13,011 bases of DNA, taken from NCBI GenBank assembly GCA_023700825.1, contig JAMPYE010000068.1:1-13011 (forward strand). The letters are read 5' to 3'. The notes under the pieces are model-generated. The model was not told the DNA's origin. It saw only the letters and a list, made by a program, of their open reading frames with translations, and searched no databases. How positions within the stretch are numbered: the first letter of the stretch is position 1; each line of letters starts with the position of its first letter. The translations under genes were made by a program, and so were the position numbers. Shown here in pieces: positions 6,518 to 13,011 of this stretch. Origin of the DNA: Thermoanaerobaculia bacterium. Its GTDB lineage: Bacteria; Acidobacteriota; Thermoanaerobaculia; Gp7-AA8.

Positions 6518-7288
6518 ATGGCGACCAATGAACAGGAGTTGCGCTCGGCGCTGGAGGCGATCCTCCTCGTCGCCGGCGAACCGGTCACGATCGACTCTCT
6601 GGCGGAGGTGTTTCCCTCCGACGGAGCGGAAGCTCTGGCCGCCCGGCTCGAGGAGATTAGAAAGTCACTCGAAGAGAGGGAGGGAGGCTACGCCCTCGAA
6701 GTAGCCGCCGGCGGGTACCGCCTTGTCACGCGGCCCGAGTTCGACTCGTACCTGAAGAAGTTCTTCGCGCGGCAGGGCGAGGGAAGGCTCTCGATGGCCG
6801 CGCTCGAAACGCTTTCGATCATCGCGTACCGGCAGCCGATCACGGCCCCCGAGGTGTCGGACATCCGCGGCGTGAACTGTTCCGGCGTCATTCGCACGCT
6901 GCTCGATCGCAAACTCGTCAAGCTCGCCGGAAGGAAGAACGTCGTCGGCAGCCCGTTCCTCTACCGCACGACGAAGGAGTTTCTGCTGCACTTCGGTTTG
7001 AACTCGATTCAGGATCTGCCTCGCCTCGAAGAGTTCGCCGAGGTTCTCGGGGAGTCGCTCGCGGACGAGCTGTTGGGTTCCTCGGGATCCGACGAGGTCA
7101 CGCCCTCTACGGACGGGCCCGAGGGCGCCGCCGAGGTCGCCGGCGCGGACGGGGTCAGGTCTGCTGGTCCCGGAGACGACGCGGGGGAGCCCGAATCGGC
7201 CGCGGGCGTTGAGGACGAGTCAGCGGAAGCCGATTCGAGGAAAGATGATTCATCGGATGCCATTCGCGGTGAAGATCCCGTAGAATAG
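6518..7288 (+). CDS. scpB: Segregation and condensation protein B
   Basis: ScpB dimers bind the ScpA linker and regulate the SMC ATPase cycle. Residues 1 to about 175 contain the two winged-helix domains, with the diagnostic stretch ALETLSIIAYRQPITAPEVS at 95-114 and GSPFLYRTTKEFL at 144-156. Residues about 186-256 are an unusually long acidic tail rich in Asp, Glu, Ser, Gly and Ala, presumably disordered. Total length is 256, against about 180-200 for many homologues. The ATG at 6518 matches the family start, but no clear Shine-Dalgarno precedes it. The stop lies 21 bases before rluB. Confidence 0.95.
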   Translation: MATNEQELRSALEAILLVAGEPVTIDSLAEVFPSDGAEALAARLEEIRKSLEEREGGYALEVAAGGYRLVTRPEFDSYLKKFFARQGEGRLSMAALETLSIIAYRQPITAPEVSDIRGVNCSGVIRTLLDRKLVKLAGRKNVVGSPFLYRTTKEFLLHFGLNSIQDLPRLEEFAEVLGESLADELLGSSGSDEVTPSTDGPEGAAEVAGADGVRSAGPGDDAGEPESAAGVEDESAEADSRKDDSSDAIRGEDPVE

Positions 7289-7309
7289 CCCCGGACTAAA
7301 AAGGAACTG

Positions 7310-8221
7310 ATGGCCCAGGAGCGACTGCAGAAGATCATCGCGAAGGCTGGCATCGCCTCACGGCGTCGCGCGGAAGACATGATTCGCGAAGGACACGTGA
7401 CGGTGAACGGTCGCGTCGTGACGGAGCTCGGCACCCGGGCGGATGCTGCGCTGGACCACGTGAAGGTCGACGGCAAGCTGATCACGAAAGCGGAAAAGCA
7501 CCGCTACATCCTCATCTACAAGCCCAGGCAGGTGATGACGACGGTGAACGACCCCCAGGGCCGTCCGACCGTCGTGGACATCGTCAAGGGAGTGAAGGAG
7601 CGGGTCTTCCCGGTCGGACGTCTCGACTTCCAGTCCGAAGGCCTGCTGCTCCTCACGAACGACGGCGAGCTCGCCTTCCAGGTCTCGCATCCGAAGCACG
7701 GATCGGTGAAGACCTACCACGTGAAGGTGAGGGGCGTTCCCTCCGAACGGATCATCGAGAAGCTCTCCCGCGGCATCACGCTCGACGGCAAGCGCACGGC
7801 GCCGTGCGAGATCACGAGACTGCGGACGACGGGGCGCGGCGAGGAAGAGGGCAACAGCTGGTTCGACGTTCAGCTCCGTGAAGGACGCACGCAGCAGATC
7901 CGCAAGATGTTCTCTGCCGTCGGCCATCCGGTGGTCAAGCTCCGCCGCGTGGCGATCGGCCAGGTGCGCGACAGCAAGCTCGAAGCAGGGCAGTGGCGTG
8001 ATCTCACTCCGAACGAGGTTCGCCTCCTCTCCGCGACGGAGAGTGCCCCGAAGCCGAAGCCGCGCGCGCCGCGAAAGCCGCGGGTGACTCGCGCCGTGTC
8101 AAAGAAAGCGCCGGCGACGAAACGCACGACGAGCAGCGCGACGAAGCGCCCGGCCGCGCGCCGGGCTTCGAGCGCGACGCCTGCGCGCAAGCCGTCGTCC
8201 CGCGAGACCCGGAGAAGCTGA
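7310..8221 (+). CDS. rluB: Pseudouridine synthase, RsuA/RluB family
   Basis: Members of this family convert a specific uridine of 23S rRNA (RluB) or 16S rRNA (RsuA) to pseudouridine. An S4 RNA-binding domain covers residues 4-60 (RLQKIIAKAGIASRRRAEDM). The catalytic domain holds the active Asp106 in GRLDFQSEGLLLLTNDGE and the terminal motif REGRTQQIRKMF at 190-201. Residues about 246-303 form a Lys/Arg/Ala/Pro/Ser/Thr-rich tail, likely disordered and RNA-binding. AAGGA (7301-7305) sits 4 bases before the ATG. RluB rather than RsuA is favoured by the linkage to scpAB and cmk, common in many bacteria; the exact target uridine cannot be read from sequence. The stop abuts the cmk start. Confidence 0.93.
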   Translation: MAQERLQKIIAKAGIASRRRAEDMIREGHVTVNGRVVTELGTRADAALDHVKVDGKLITKAEKHRYILIYKPRQVMTTVNDPQGRPTVVDIVKGVKERVFPVGRLDFQSEGLLLLTNDGELAFQVSHPKHGSVKTYHVKVRGVPSERIIEKLSRGITLDGKRTAPCEITRLRTTGRGEEEGNSWFDVQLREGRTQQIRKMFSAVGHPVVKLRRVAIGQVRDSKLEAGQWRDLTPNEVRLLSATESAPKPKPRAPRKPRVTRAVSKKAPATKRTTSSATKRPAARRASSATPARKPSSRETRRS

Positions 8222-8902
8222 GTGGCCTCGACGATCGTCGCGATCGACGGCCCCTCGGGTGTCGGCAAGACAACTGCCAGCAAGCTCGTCGCAGAGCGGC
8301 TCGGGCTTCCCCACATCGACACCGGCGCGATGTACCGTGCTCTCGCCCTGAAGGCGAAGCGTCTGGGGATCGCGTTCGACGATGCCGAGCGGCTCGCAGG
8401 GCTGGCGTCGTCCACGACGATCGATTTCGTCCCGGGCACGAGGCCGCCGCGCGTCCTGCTCGATGGTGCGGACGTGAGCGACGCGATCCGGACGCCCGAG
8501 ATCAGCATGGGGGCGAGCACCGTCTCGTCAGTCCCAGCCGTGCGGCGCGCGCTCGTCCGGATGCAGCAGGATCTCGGGGAGAGGGCGGGTGGCGTGCTCG
8601 AAGGGCGAGACATCGGAACCAAGGTCTTCCCCGGAACGCCGTTGAAGTTCTTCCTCGACGCGAGGGCGGGAGTTCGGGCCGAACGGCGTTTCCGGGAGCT
8701 CCAGGCGAAAGGGAGCGATGTCCCGCTCGAGACCGTTGCCAGGGAGATGGAGGAGCGCGACGCGCAGGATTCCACGCGCGCGGATTCGCCTCTCACGTGC
8801 GACGACAGCTACACGAGAATCGACACGTCGGATCTGACGATCGACCAGGTCGTCGACGCCATCGTCGCGCGAATTCGGCAGTTTGGAGAAGACGTTTCTT
8901 GA
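8222..8902 (+). CDS. cmk: Cytidylate kinase
   Basis: The enzyme phosphorylates CMP and dCMP with ATP, recycling pyrimidine nucleotides released by RNA turnover. The 226-residue protein has the P-loop GPSGVGKTT (10-18), the CMP-site stretch DTGAMYRALA (33-42), GRDIGTKVFP (128-137) and the lid region around ERDAQDSTRADSPL. The start is a GTG immediately after the rluB stop (TGAGTG), with GGAG at 8211-8214 as Shine-Dalgarno inside the rluB end. This suggests coupled translation. Its TGA stop lies inside the -35 region of the rpsA promoter. The cmk-rpsA order is conserved across many bacterial phyla. Confidence 0.97.
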   Translation: MASTIVAIDGPSGVGKTTASKLVAERLGLPHIDTGAMYRALALKAKRLGIAFDDAERLAGLASSTTIDFVPGTRPPRVLLDGADVSDAIRTPEISMGASTVSSVPAVRRALVRMQQDLGERAGGVLEGRDIGTKVFPGTPLKFFLDARAGVRAERRFRELQAKGSDVPLETVAREMEERDAQDSTRADSPLTCDDSYTRIDTSDLTIDQVVDAIVARIRQFGEDVS

Positions 8903-8928
8903 CTCTCCGGAGGCGTCACCGCTAAACT
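8899..8928 (+). promoter_or_regulatory. Sigma-70-type promoter for rpsA
   Basis: TTGACT at 8899-8904 (5 of 6) and TAAACT at 8923-8928 (4 of 6) are 18 bp apart. The -35 box contains the cmk stop codon. Transcription would begin near 8935, leaving a leader of about 95 bases before rpsA. The leader has no obvious strong hairpin. Confidence 0.6.
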
Positions 8929-9014
8929 GCCGCCCTTGAGACGCTATCAGTAAGAAAGCGCTCGATTTATCGCTCGCCTGCTCCGCGCGCGAAATCCCCG
9001 ATCGCGAATACTCC

Positions 9015-9020
9015 AGGAGG
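9015..9020 (+). promoter_or_regulatory. Perfect Shine-Dalgarno of rpsA
   Basis: AGGAGG lies 11 bases before the rpsA ATG and is followed by a pyrimidine-rich TTTTCCTTTC. It is the strongest ribosome binding site in the window, as expected for a highly expressed ribosomal protein gene, and it fixes the start codon. Confidence 0.85.
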
Positions 9021-9031
9021 TTTTCCTTTCA

Positions 9032-10828
9032 ATGTCGTCGAATGATGAGCCCAAGAATAAGCAGCAGTCCAAAAACGAGCTGGAAGGCGTCGGCATGGAC
9101 GAGCTGCTGCGGATCTATGACGAGAAGATGGCCGAGTTCTCGGAGGGCGACATCGTTCGCGGCCGCGTCGTTCAGGTCAACGCCAACGAAATCCTGATCG
9201 ACATCGGCTACAAGTCCGAAGGCATGCTCCCGATCAGCGAGCTCCGCTTCGGCGACGTCGAGATCAAGCGCGGTGACGAAGTCGACGTCTTCATCGACCG
9301 TCTCGAGGGCCCCTCGGGCCACACGCTGGTCTCGCGCGAGAAAGCCGCGCGCGTGCGCGTATGGGACAAGATCGAAGAGGCGTTCAAGGCCGACCAGCCG
9401 ATCGAAGGCCGCGTGCTCGACCGCGTCAAGGGCGGACTCGCCGTCGACGTGGGCGGCGTGCGCGCGTTTCTTCCCGGATCGCAGGTCGACGTTCGCCCGA
9501 TCAAGAACCTCGACACGCTCCGCGGCAAGGACTTCGAGTTCAAGATCGTCTCGTTCGACAAGCGCCGCAACAACATCGTCCTCTCGCGCCGCGCGATCCT
9601 CGAGGTCGAGTACGCGGTGAAGAAGAAGGAGACCTTCTCCACGCTGCAGGAGGGGATGGTCACCCACGGCATCGTCAAGAACATCACCGATTACGGCGTC
9701 TTCGTCGATCTCGGTGGCGTCGACGGCCTGCTCCACATCACCGACATCTCGTGGGGACGCGTCAATCACCCGTCGGAGTTCTTCAACGTCGCCGACGAGA
9801 TCGAGGTCGTGGTCCTGAAGTTCGACCCGGCCACGGAGCGCGTCTCGCTCGGCTTCAAGCAGCGCACTCCGGATCCCTGGAGCGACGTCGCGCTTCGTTA
9901 CCCGATCGGCAGCAAGGTACACGGCAAGGTCGTGTCGCTCACCGATTACGGCGCGTTCGTCGAGCTCGAGGAAGGTGTCGAAGGGCTCGTCCACATCTCC
10001 GAGATGTCGTGGACGCGAAAGGTCCACCCGTCGAAGCTCCTCGCGATCGGCACCGACGTCGAGTCGGTCGTCACCGACGTGAACGTCGCGAACCGCCGGA
10101 TCTCGCTCTCGCTTCGCGCCCTCGAGCAGAACCCGTGGGACCGCATCGGCGAGCGCTACCCGGTCGGCTCGACCGTCAAGGGCAAAGTCCGCAACCTCAC
10201 CGACTTCGGCGCGTTCGTCGAGCTCGAGGAAGGTATCGACGGGCTCGTGCACATTTCCGACATCTCCTGGACGCGCCGCCTCAAGCACCCCAGCGAAGTG
10301 CTCAAGAAGGGTGACGAGGTGACCGCTCGCGTCATCAACGTCGATCCCGAGAACCAGCGCCTGTCTCTGTCAATCAAGGAATTCATGCCGAACGAGTGGG
10401 ACTCGTTCGCCAAGGATCGCCAGGTCGGTGACGACGTCTCTGGAACGGTCTCGAAGATCACCGACTTCGGTCTCTTCATCGAGCTCGGCGAAGGTGTCGA
10501 GGGGCTCGCGCACATCTCGGAGATCCCCCGCGACCCGAAGGTCAAGCTCGACCGCATCTTCCGTCCGGGCGACGAAGTCCGCGCGCGGATCATCAAGATC
10601 GACTGGACCGAAAAGAAGATCGGCCTGACGCTCAAGGATGTCGACCAGCCGAATCGCGAGTTGTCGCGAGGCGCCGACGATTCTGAGCAGGGCGAATCCG
10701 AGCCGACCGAGTCGGCGCAGGTGGAGTCGACGCCGGCGGAGCCGGAACAGAGCGAACCCGAACAGTCGGAACCGGAGCAGGGCCCGAAGGCGGACGCAAC
10801 CGGAAGCGAGCCGGAAGCGGAGAGCTGA
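9032..10828 (+). CDS. rpsA: 30S ribosomal protein S1
   Basis: S1 binds mRNA on the small subunit and helps initiation on structured or weak-SD messages. The 598-residue protein has six S1 OB-fold repeats at about 36-104, 122-187, 207-277, 292-362, 379-449 and 466-537. Repeats 3-6 carry the typical (T)D(Y/F)G.F(V/I)(D/E)L...G(L)..HI(S/T) pattern, while repeats 1 and 2 are divergent, as in E. coli S1 where they anchor to the ribosome. Residues 540-598 form an acidic Glu/Ser/Pro/Gln tail with EPEQS repeats at about 570-583. It has its own promoter (8899-8928) and a perfect Shine-Dalgarno. Six full repeats match the Gram-negative type rather than shorter Firmicutes forms. Confidence 0.97.
   Translation: MSSNDEPKNKQQSKNELEGVGMDELLRIYDEKMAEFSEGDIVRGRVVQVNANEILIDIGYKSEGMLPISELRFGDVEIKRGDEVDVFIDRLEGPSGHTLVSREKAARVRVWDKIEEAFKADQPIEGRVLDRVKGGLAVDVGGVRAFLPGSQVDVRPIKNLDTLRGKDFEFKIVSFDKRRNNIVLSRRAILEVEYAVKKKETFSTLQEGMVTHGIVKNITDYGVFVDLGGVDGLLHITDISWGRVNHPSEFFNVADEIEVVVLKFDPATERVSLGFKQRTPDPWSDVALRYPIGSKVHGKVVSLTDYGAFVELEEGVEGLVHISEMSWTRKVHPSKLLAIGTDVESVVTDVNVANRRISLSLRALEQNPWDRIGERYPVGSTVKGKVRNLTDFGAFVELEEGIDGLVHISDISWTRRLKHPSEVLKKGDEVTARVINVDPENQRLSLSIKEFMPNEWDSFAKDRQVGDDVSGTVSKITDFGLFIELGEGVEGLAHISEIPRDPKVKLDRIFRPGDEVRARIIKIDWTEKKIGLTLKDVDQPNRELSRGADDSEQGESEPTESAQVESTPAEPEQSEPEQSEPEQGPKADATGSEPEAES
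9938..10275 (+). repeat. Nearly identical DNA in S1 repeats 4 and 5
   Basis: Segments 9938-10017 and 10196-10275 align without gaps, with about 9 mismatches in 80 bases by hand count, offset by 258 bases (86 codons). They encode the core of S1 domains 4 and 5. The similarity goes beyond the protein motif into synonymous positions. Confidence 0.75.
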
Positions 10829-10836
10829 GCGGCCTG

Positions 10837-10852
10837 CGCCTTCCGGGAGGCG
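10837..10852 (+). other. Small hairpin between rpsA and sppA
   Basis: CGCCT (10837-10841) pairs with AGGCG (10848-10852) around a 6-base loop. No T-run follows, so it is not an intrinsic terminator. It overlaps a GGGAGG at 10845-10850 that could act as a Shine-Dalgarno and might partly mask it. This is weak, by-eye evidence. Confidence 0.25.
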
Positions 10853-10979
10853 TTGAGAGAGGAGTGAGGTCGACGACAGCAGCCCGACCGGTGCGGTCGA
10901 GCCGGCGGAGCCGTCAGCGCCACCGGTCGCGCCGGCCGAGGCGGCTTCCGAGCCGCCTCGCGCCGCGTATGCGGCGCCC

Positions 10980-11894
10980 GTGATCGCGCCGTCCGGAACC
11001 GGACGGCTGATCCTCGGGATCCTGCTCGGCGGGGTCATCGCCGCGATCCTCGTTTTCTCGATCGCGATCTTCGTCGTCGCGGGGCGTGACGAGAGCGGCC
11101 ACGTGGCCATCGGGCGCGGCAAGGTCGGCGTCCTGCCGATCGAGGGAGAGATCTTCGATTCGCGCAAGACGCTTCGCGAGCTCGAGGCCTTTGCCGAGAA
11201 CGACTCGATCAAGGCGATCGTCGTAAGGATCAACAGCCCCGGCGGTGCCGTCGCGCCGTCCCAGGAGATTCATCGCGAGATCCTCAGGGTTCGCGAGGAG
11301 ACTGGCAAGCCGGTCATCGCGTCGTTCGATACGGTCGCGGCGTCGGGGGGCTACTACATCGCCGTCGCCTGCCAGGAGATCGTCGCGAATCCCGGGTCGA
11401 TCACCGGGTCGATCGGCGTGATCGCGCAGTGGTTCAACATCGAGAAGCTCGTGGAGTGGGCCAAGGTCAGTCCTCAGACCTTCACGAGCGGCGACATGAA
11501 GGATGCCGGCTCTCCGTTTCGCCCCATGAACGACGCGGAGAAGGTGTATTACCAGCGGATCGTCACGCAGTTGCACGGCCAGTTCGTGGAAGCCGTGATC
11601 GAAGGCCGCAAGGGGAAGATCCCGGCGGAGAAAGTCCGCAGCCTCGCTGACGGAAGGGTGTTTACCGGGCAGGAGGCGAATGACCTCAAACTCGTCGACG
11701 AGATTGGTGGTCTTGAAGATGCGGTGAGGCGTGCCGCGGAGCTCTCGGGAATCGAGGGCGATCCGGCGGTAATCTATCCGAAGCGAGAAAAGCCCGGGCT
11801 GCTCGACGTCCTCGCGGACGCGAAGGCGCAGCCCACGGCGATGGTCGAGAAGTTCCTCGCAGGGAAGGGCTCGCCCTTCCTCTATCGTTGGTAG
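10980..11894 (+). CDS. sppA: Signal peptide peptidase SppA, single-domain type
   Basis: SppA is a membrane-anchored serine protease of family S49 that degrades leftover signal peptides. From the GTG at 10980 it has 304 residues, with one N-terminal membrane segment at about 9-34 (LILGILLGGVIAAILVFSIA). The Ser/Lys dyad is recognisable: Ser122 in TVAASGGYYIAVA and Lys174 in GDMKDAGSPF, with SPGG at 86-89. The length fits the short Bacillus-type form rather than the 618-residue E. coli form. No Shine-Dalgarno precedes 10980. The reading frame stays open upstream to 10857 as a Pro/Ala/Glu-rich stretch that looks coding but contains no ATG, GTG or TTG. The true N-terminus is therefore uncertain (see findings). 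Confidence 0.93.
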   Translation: MIAPSGTGRLILGILLGGVIAAILVFSIAIFVVAGRDESGHVAIGRGKVGVLPIEGEIFDSRKTLRELEAFAENDSIKAIVVRINSPGGAVAPSQEIHREILRVREETGKPVIASFDTVAASGGYYIAVACQEIVANPGSITGSIGVIAQWFNIEKLVEWAKVSPQTFTSGDMKDAGSPFRPMNDAEKVYYQRIVTQLHGQFVEAVIEGRKGKIPAEKVRSLADGRVFTGQEANDLKLVDEIGGLEDAVRRAAELSGIEGDPAVIYPKREKPGLLDVLADAKAQPTAMVEKFLAGKGSPFLYRW

Positions 11895-11936
11895 GCCGGC
11901 GAAGAGCGGAATTCGTGCTCAATCTTGGGAGGCGTG

Positions 11937-11966
11937 GTGACATCAGATCCAACCGTCATCGATAAC
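11937..11966 (+). promoter_or_regulatory. Candidate promoter before the HU/IHF gene
   Basis: GTGACA at 11937-11942 (5 of 6) and GATAAC at 11961-11966 (4 of 6) are 18 bp apart, placing a transcript start near 11973. That would leave only about 15 leader bases before the ATG at 11988. It competes with the possibility that this stretch is coding from a GTG at 11934 or 11937. Confidence 0.35.
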
Positions 11967-11987
11967 GAAGAGTCGAAGGGCCCCGTG

Positions 11988-12293
11988 ATGACAAAGGCGG
12001 GTCTCGTGGACGAAGTCGCCCGAAGCGTGCATGTGACGAAGAAGCAGGCCGAGGCGATCGTCAATGTCGTGCTCGACTCGATCGTGGAATCGCTTCGCGA
12101 AGGCGAGAAGATCGAACTGCGGGGCTTCGGGAGTTTTCGCATCCGGAGCCGCAAGTCGCGGATGGGACGCAACCCGAAGACGGGTGCCAAGGTGGAGGTC
12201 CCGTCCAAGCGAATTCCGTACTTCAAGCCGGGCAAGGAGCTCAAGGAGCTGATCAACCCCGGCCACACGTTCGAGGACGAAGACGAGGAGTGA
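11988..12293 (+). CDS. HU/IHF family nucleoid DNA-binding protein
   Basis: These small basic dimers bend DNA and compact the nucleoid. The ATG at 11988 gives 101 residues that begin MTKAGLVDEVA, as in the family. AAGGG (11976-11980) lies 7 bases upstream. The body shows ELRGFGSFRIR and the DNA-clamping arm GRNPKTGAKVEVP with the intercalating proline. FKPGKELKELIN follows, closer to IHF subunits than to classical HU. The C-terminus adds an acidic tail, FEDEDEE. In-frame GTGs at 11934 and 11937 (with GGGAGG at 11927-11932) or a TTG at 11925 would add 17-21 residues; these are less likely but not excluded. HU versus IHF cannot be settled from sequence alone. Confidence 0.93.
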   Translation: MTKAGLVDEVARSVHVTKKQAEAIVNVVLDSIVESLREGEKIELRGFGSFRIRSRKSRMGRNPKTGAKVEVPSKRIPYFKPGKELKELINPGHTFEDEDEE

Positions 12294-12296
12294 GTC

Positions 12297-12315
12297 GGGC
12301 GGCGCTGCGTCGCCC
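12297..12315 (+). other. Strong G+C hairpin between the HU/IHF and HIT genes
   Basis: Bases 12297-12304 pair with 12308-12315 to form an 8-bp stem (one G-U pair) around a CTG loop, starting four bases after the HU/IHF stop. There is no T-run, so intrinsic termination is doubtful. It could stabilise the upstream mRNA 3' end or reduce HIT expression. Confidence 0.4.
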
Positions 12316-12327
12316 CAGCTGCCGGCC

Positions 12328-12840
12328 ATGCGCGCGCTCTTCACCCCGTGGAGGTTTTCCTACTTGACCGCCCCTGCATCCGACGGTGGTTGTGTCTTCT
12401 GCGTCGCGGCGGAGAAGACCGACCGGGAGTCGACGCTCACGCTCTACCGCGACGAACGAGTCATCGTGCTGATGAACCGCTACCCCTACACGAACGGGCA
12501 CCTGATGGTGGCGCCGGTCGCGCACACGGCGCGCCTTACGGACAGCAGCGACGACGTGCTCGGCGCGCTGATCCGCACGACGGCGATCTCCCAGCGCATC
12601 CTCTCCGAGGTTTACGGACCTCACGGATTCAACATCGGGATGAACATCGGCTCCGCGGCGGGCGCGGGGATCGCGGACCACTATCACATGCACATCGTTC
12701 CGCGCTGGAGCGGCGACGCGAACTTCATGACGGTCACCGCTTCGACGCGTCTCGTTCCGGAGGAGCTGGATGTGACGTTCGCGAAGCTCAGCCCGCGATT
12801 CGCGGCGCTGGCCAGCGTTCCGGCCCCGCGCGATGAGTAA
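12328..12840 (+). CDS. HIT-family nucleotide hydrolase/phosphorylase (Ap4A-type)
   Basis: HIT proteins cleave nucleotide phosphoanhydrides or phosphoramidates such as Ap4A or AMP adducts. The 170-residue protein opens with MRALFTPWRFSY, the signature N-terminus of the bacterial Ap4A-type HIT group, which fixes the ATG at 12328. Cys22 and Cys25 in GCVFC may bind zinc, together with downstream histidines. The histidine triad is HYHMHIV (His118, His120, His122), with FNIGMNIG at 101-108 forming the nucleotide pocket. No Shine-Dalgarno is seen. It follows HU/IHF by 34 bases containing a hairpin, and its stop overlaps the next start. The true substrate is unknown. Confidence 0.93.
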   Translation: MRALFTPWRFSYLTAPASDGGCVFCVAAEKTDRESTLTLYRDERVIVLMNRYPYTNGHLMVAPVAHTARLTDSSDDVLGALIRTTAISQRILSEVYGPHGFNIGMNIGSAAGAGIADHYHMHIVPRWSGDANFMTVTASTRLVPEELDVTFAKLSPRFAALASVPAPRDE

Positions 12841-13011
12841 GCGCTCGCTGGCCGCGATGGCGATGGCCTTCGTCCTTCCCGGTGCGGGGCATTTCTTCCT
12901 CGGGCGTCGCGCGCGCGGATTCGCGTTCTTCGTCATCGTCTCCAGCATGTTCGGCGTTGGACTCATGGTTGGCGGGAAGGTTTACGCGTTCGAGCGCGGG
13001 GAGCTGCTGAA
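12833..13011 (+). CDS. Small integral membrane protein, partial (3' end beyond window)
   Basis: The frame runs from an ATG at 12833, overlapping the HIT stop by 8 bases (ATGAGTAA), to the window edge without a stop, giving 59 residues. After MSKRS comes a hydrophobic segment with the motif LPGAGHFFLGRRARGFAFF, then a second hydrophobic stretch, VIVSSMFGVGLMVGG. The PG-GH-(F)-LGR-RG pattern resembles small TM2/DUF6677-like membrane proteins, but this is from memory and I cannot name a function. The strong overlap and uniform codon use support it as a real, translationally coupled gene. HIT and this gene likely form one transcript. Confidence 0.75.
   Translation, partial: MSKRSLAAMAMAFVLPGAGHFFLGRRARGFAFFVIVSSMFGVGLMVGGKVYAFERGELL

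Noticed and set aside
7281..7286. TAGAAT as a -10 box for rluB
   Set aside because: The hexamer matches 5 of 6, but no -35-like sequence lies 15-19 bp upstream, and the bases also encode the end of ScpB.
9029..10288. 419-codon open frame on the minus strand opposite rpsA
   Set aside because: It is the antisense shadow of a repetitive, G/C-ending gene. Its protein is Asp/Val/Arg/Leu-rich with no motif, while the + strand encodes a clear S1.
1..13011. A novel defence, mobile or biosynthetic system
   Set aside because: No transposase, nuclease toxin, reverse transcriptase, CRISPR repeat, integrase or biosynthetic cluster is seen. Nearly every base belongs to conserved housekeeping genes.

Overview
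The window is a gene-dense, G+C-rich (mid-60s percent by eye) bacterial chromosome segment with every recognisable gene on the + strand. It is core housekeeping DNA: no transposase, integrase, phage gene, tRNA, rRNA or CRISPR array is visible. Codon use is uniformly G/C-ending. The gene string (RNase P RNA, trpS-scpA-scpB-rluB-cmk-rpsA, then sppA, an HU/IHF gene and a HIT gene) and the protein style suggest a free-living Gram-negative-type bacterium, most likely an Acidobacteriota member. That placement is inference from memory of gene order, not a proven assignment.

Layout: (1) 1-278: the 3' end of an unidentified gene, a hairpin with a T-run, and an A+T-rich stretch with several palindromes that probably holds the rnpB promoter. 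(2) 279-625: a complete class A RNase P RNA whose helices can be paired by eye. (3) 635-2404: an S66 LD-carboxypeptidase (peptidoglycan recycling) and a two-domain signalling protein with an N-terminal cyclic-nucleotide-binding domain and a C-terminal FHA domain. (4) 2450-4549: recG. (5) 4576-8902: trpS, with a good promoter inside the end-of-recG region, overlapping scpA, then scpB, rluB and cmk in close file. (6) 8899-10828: rpsA, with its own promoter overlapping the cmk stop codon and a perfect Shine-Dalgarno. (7) 10857-11894: sppA, whose start is problematic. (8) 11988-13011: an HU/IHF-type DNA-binding protein, a HIT-family hydrolase and the first 59 codons of a small membrane protein.

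Functionally the block joins RNA processing (RNase P), fork rescue (RecG), chromosome condensation (ScpAB, HU/IHF), translation (TrpS, RluB, S1), CMP recycling (Cmk) and envelope maintenance (LdcA, SppA). Three proteins carry long charged, presumably disordered C-terminal tails: ScpB acidic, RluB basic, S1 acidic.

I found no convincing undescribed multi-gene system. The items most worth checking are the RNase P RNA L15 loop that lacks the usual GGU, the missing start codon in the open frame upstream of sppA, the cNMP-FHA fusion with a promoter inside the preceding gene, and the palindrome cluster upstream of rnpB.
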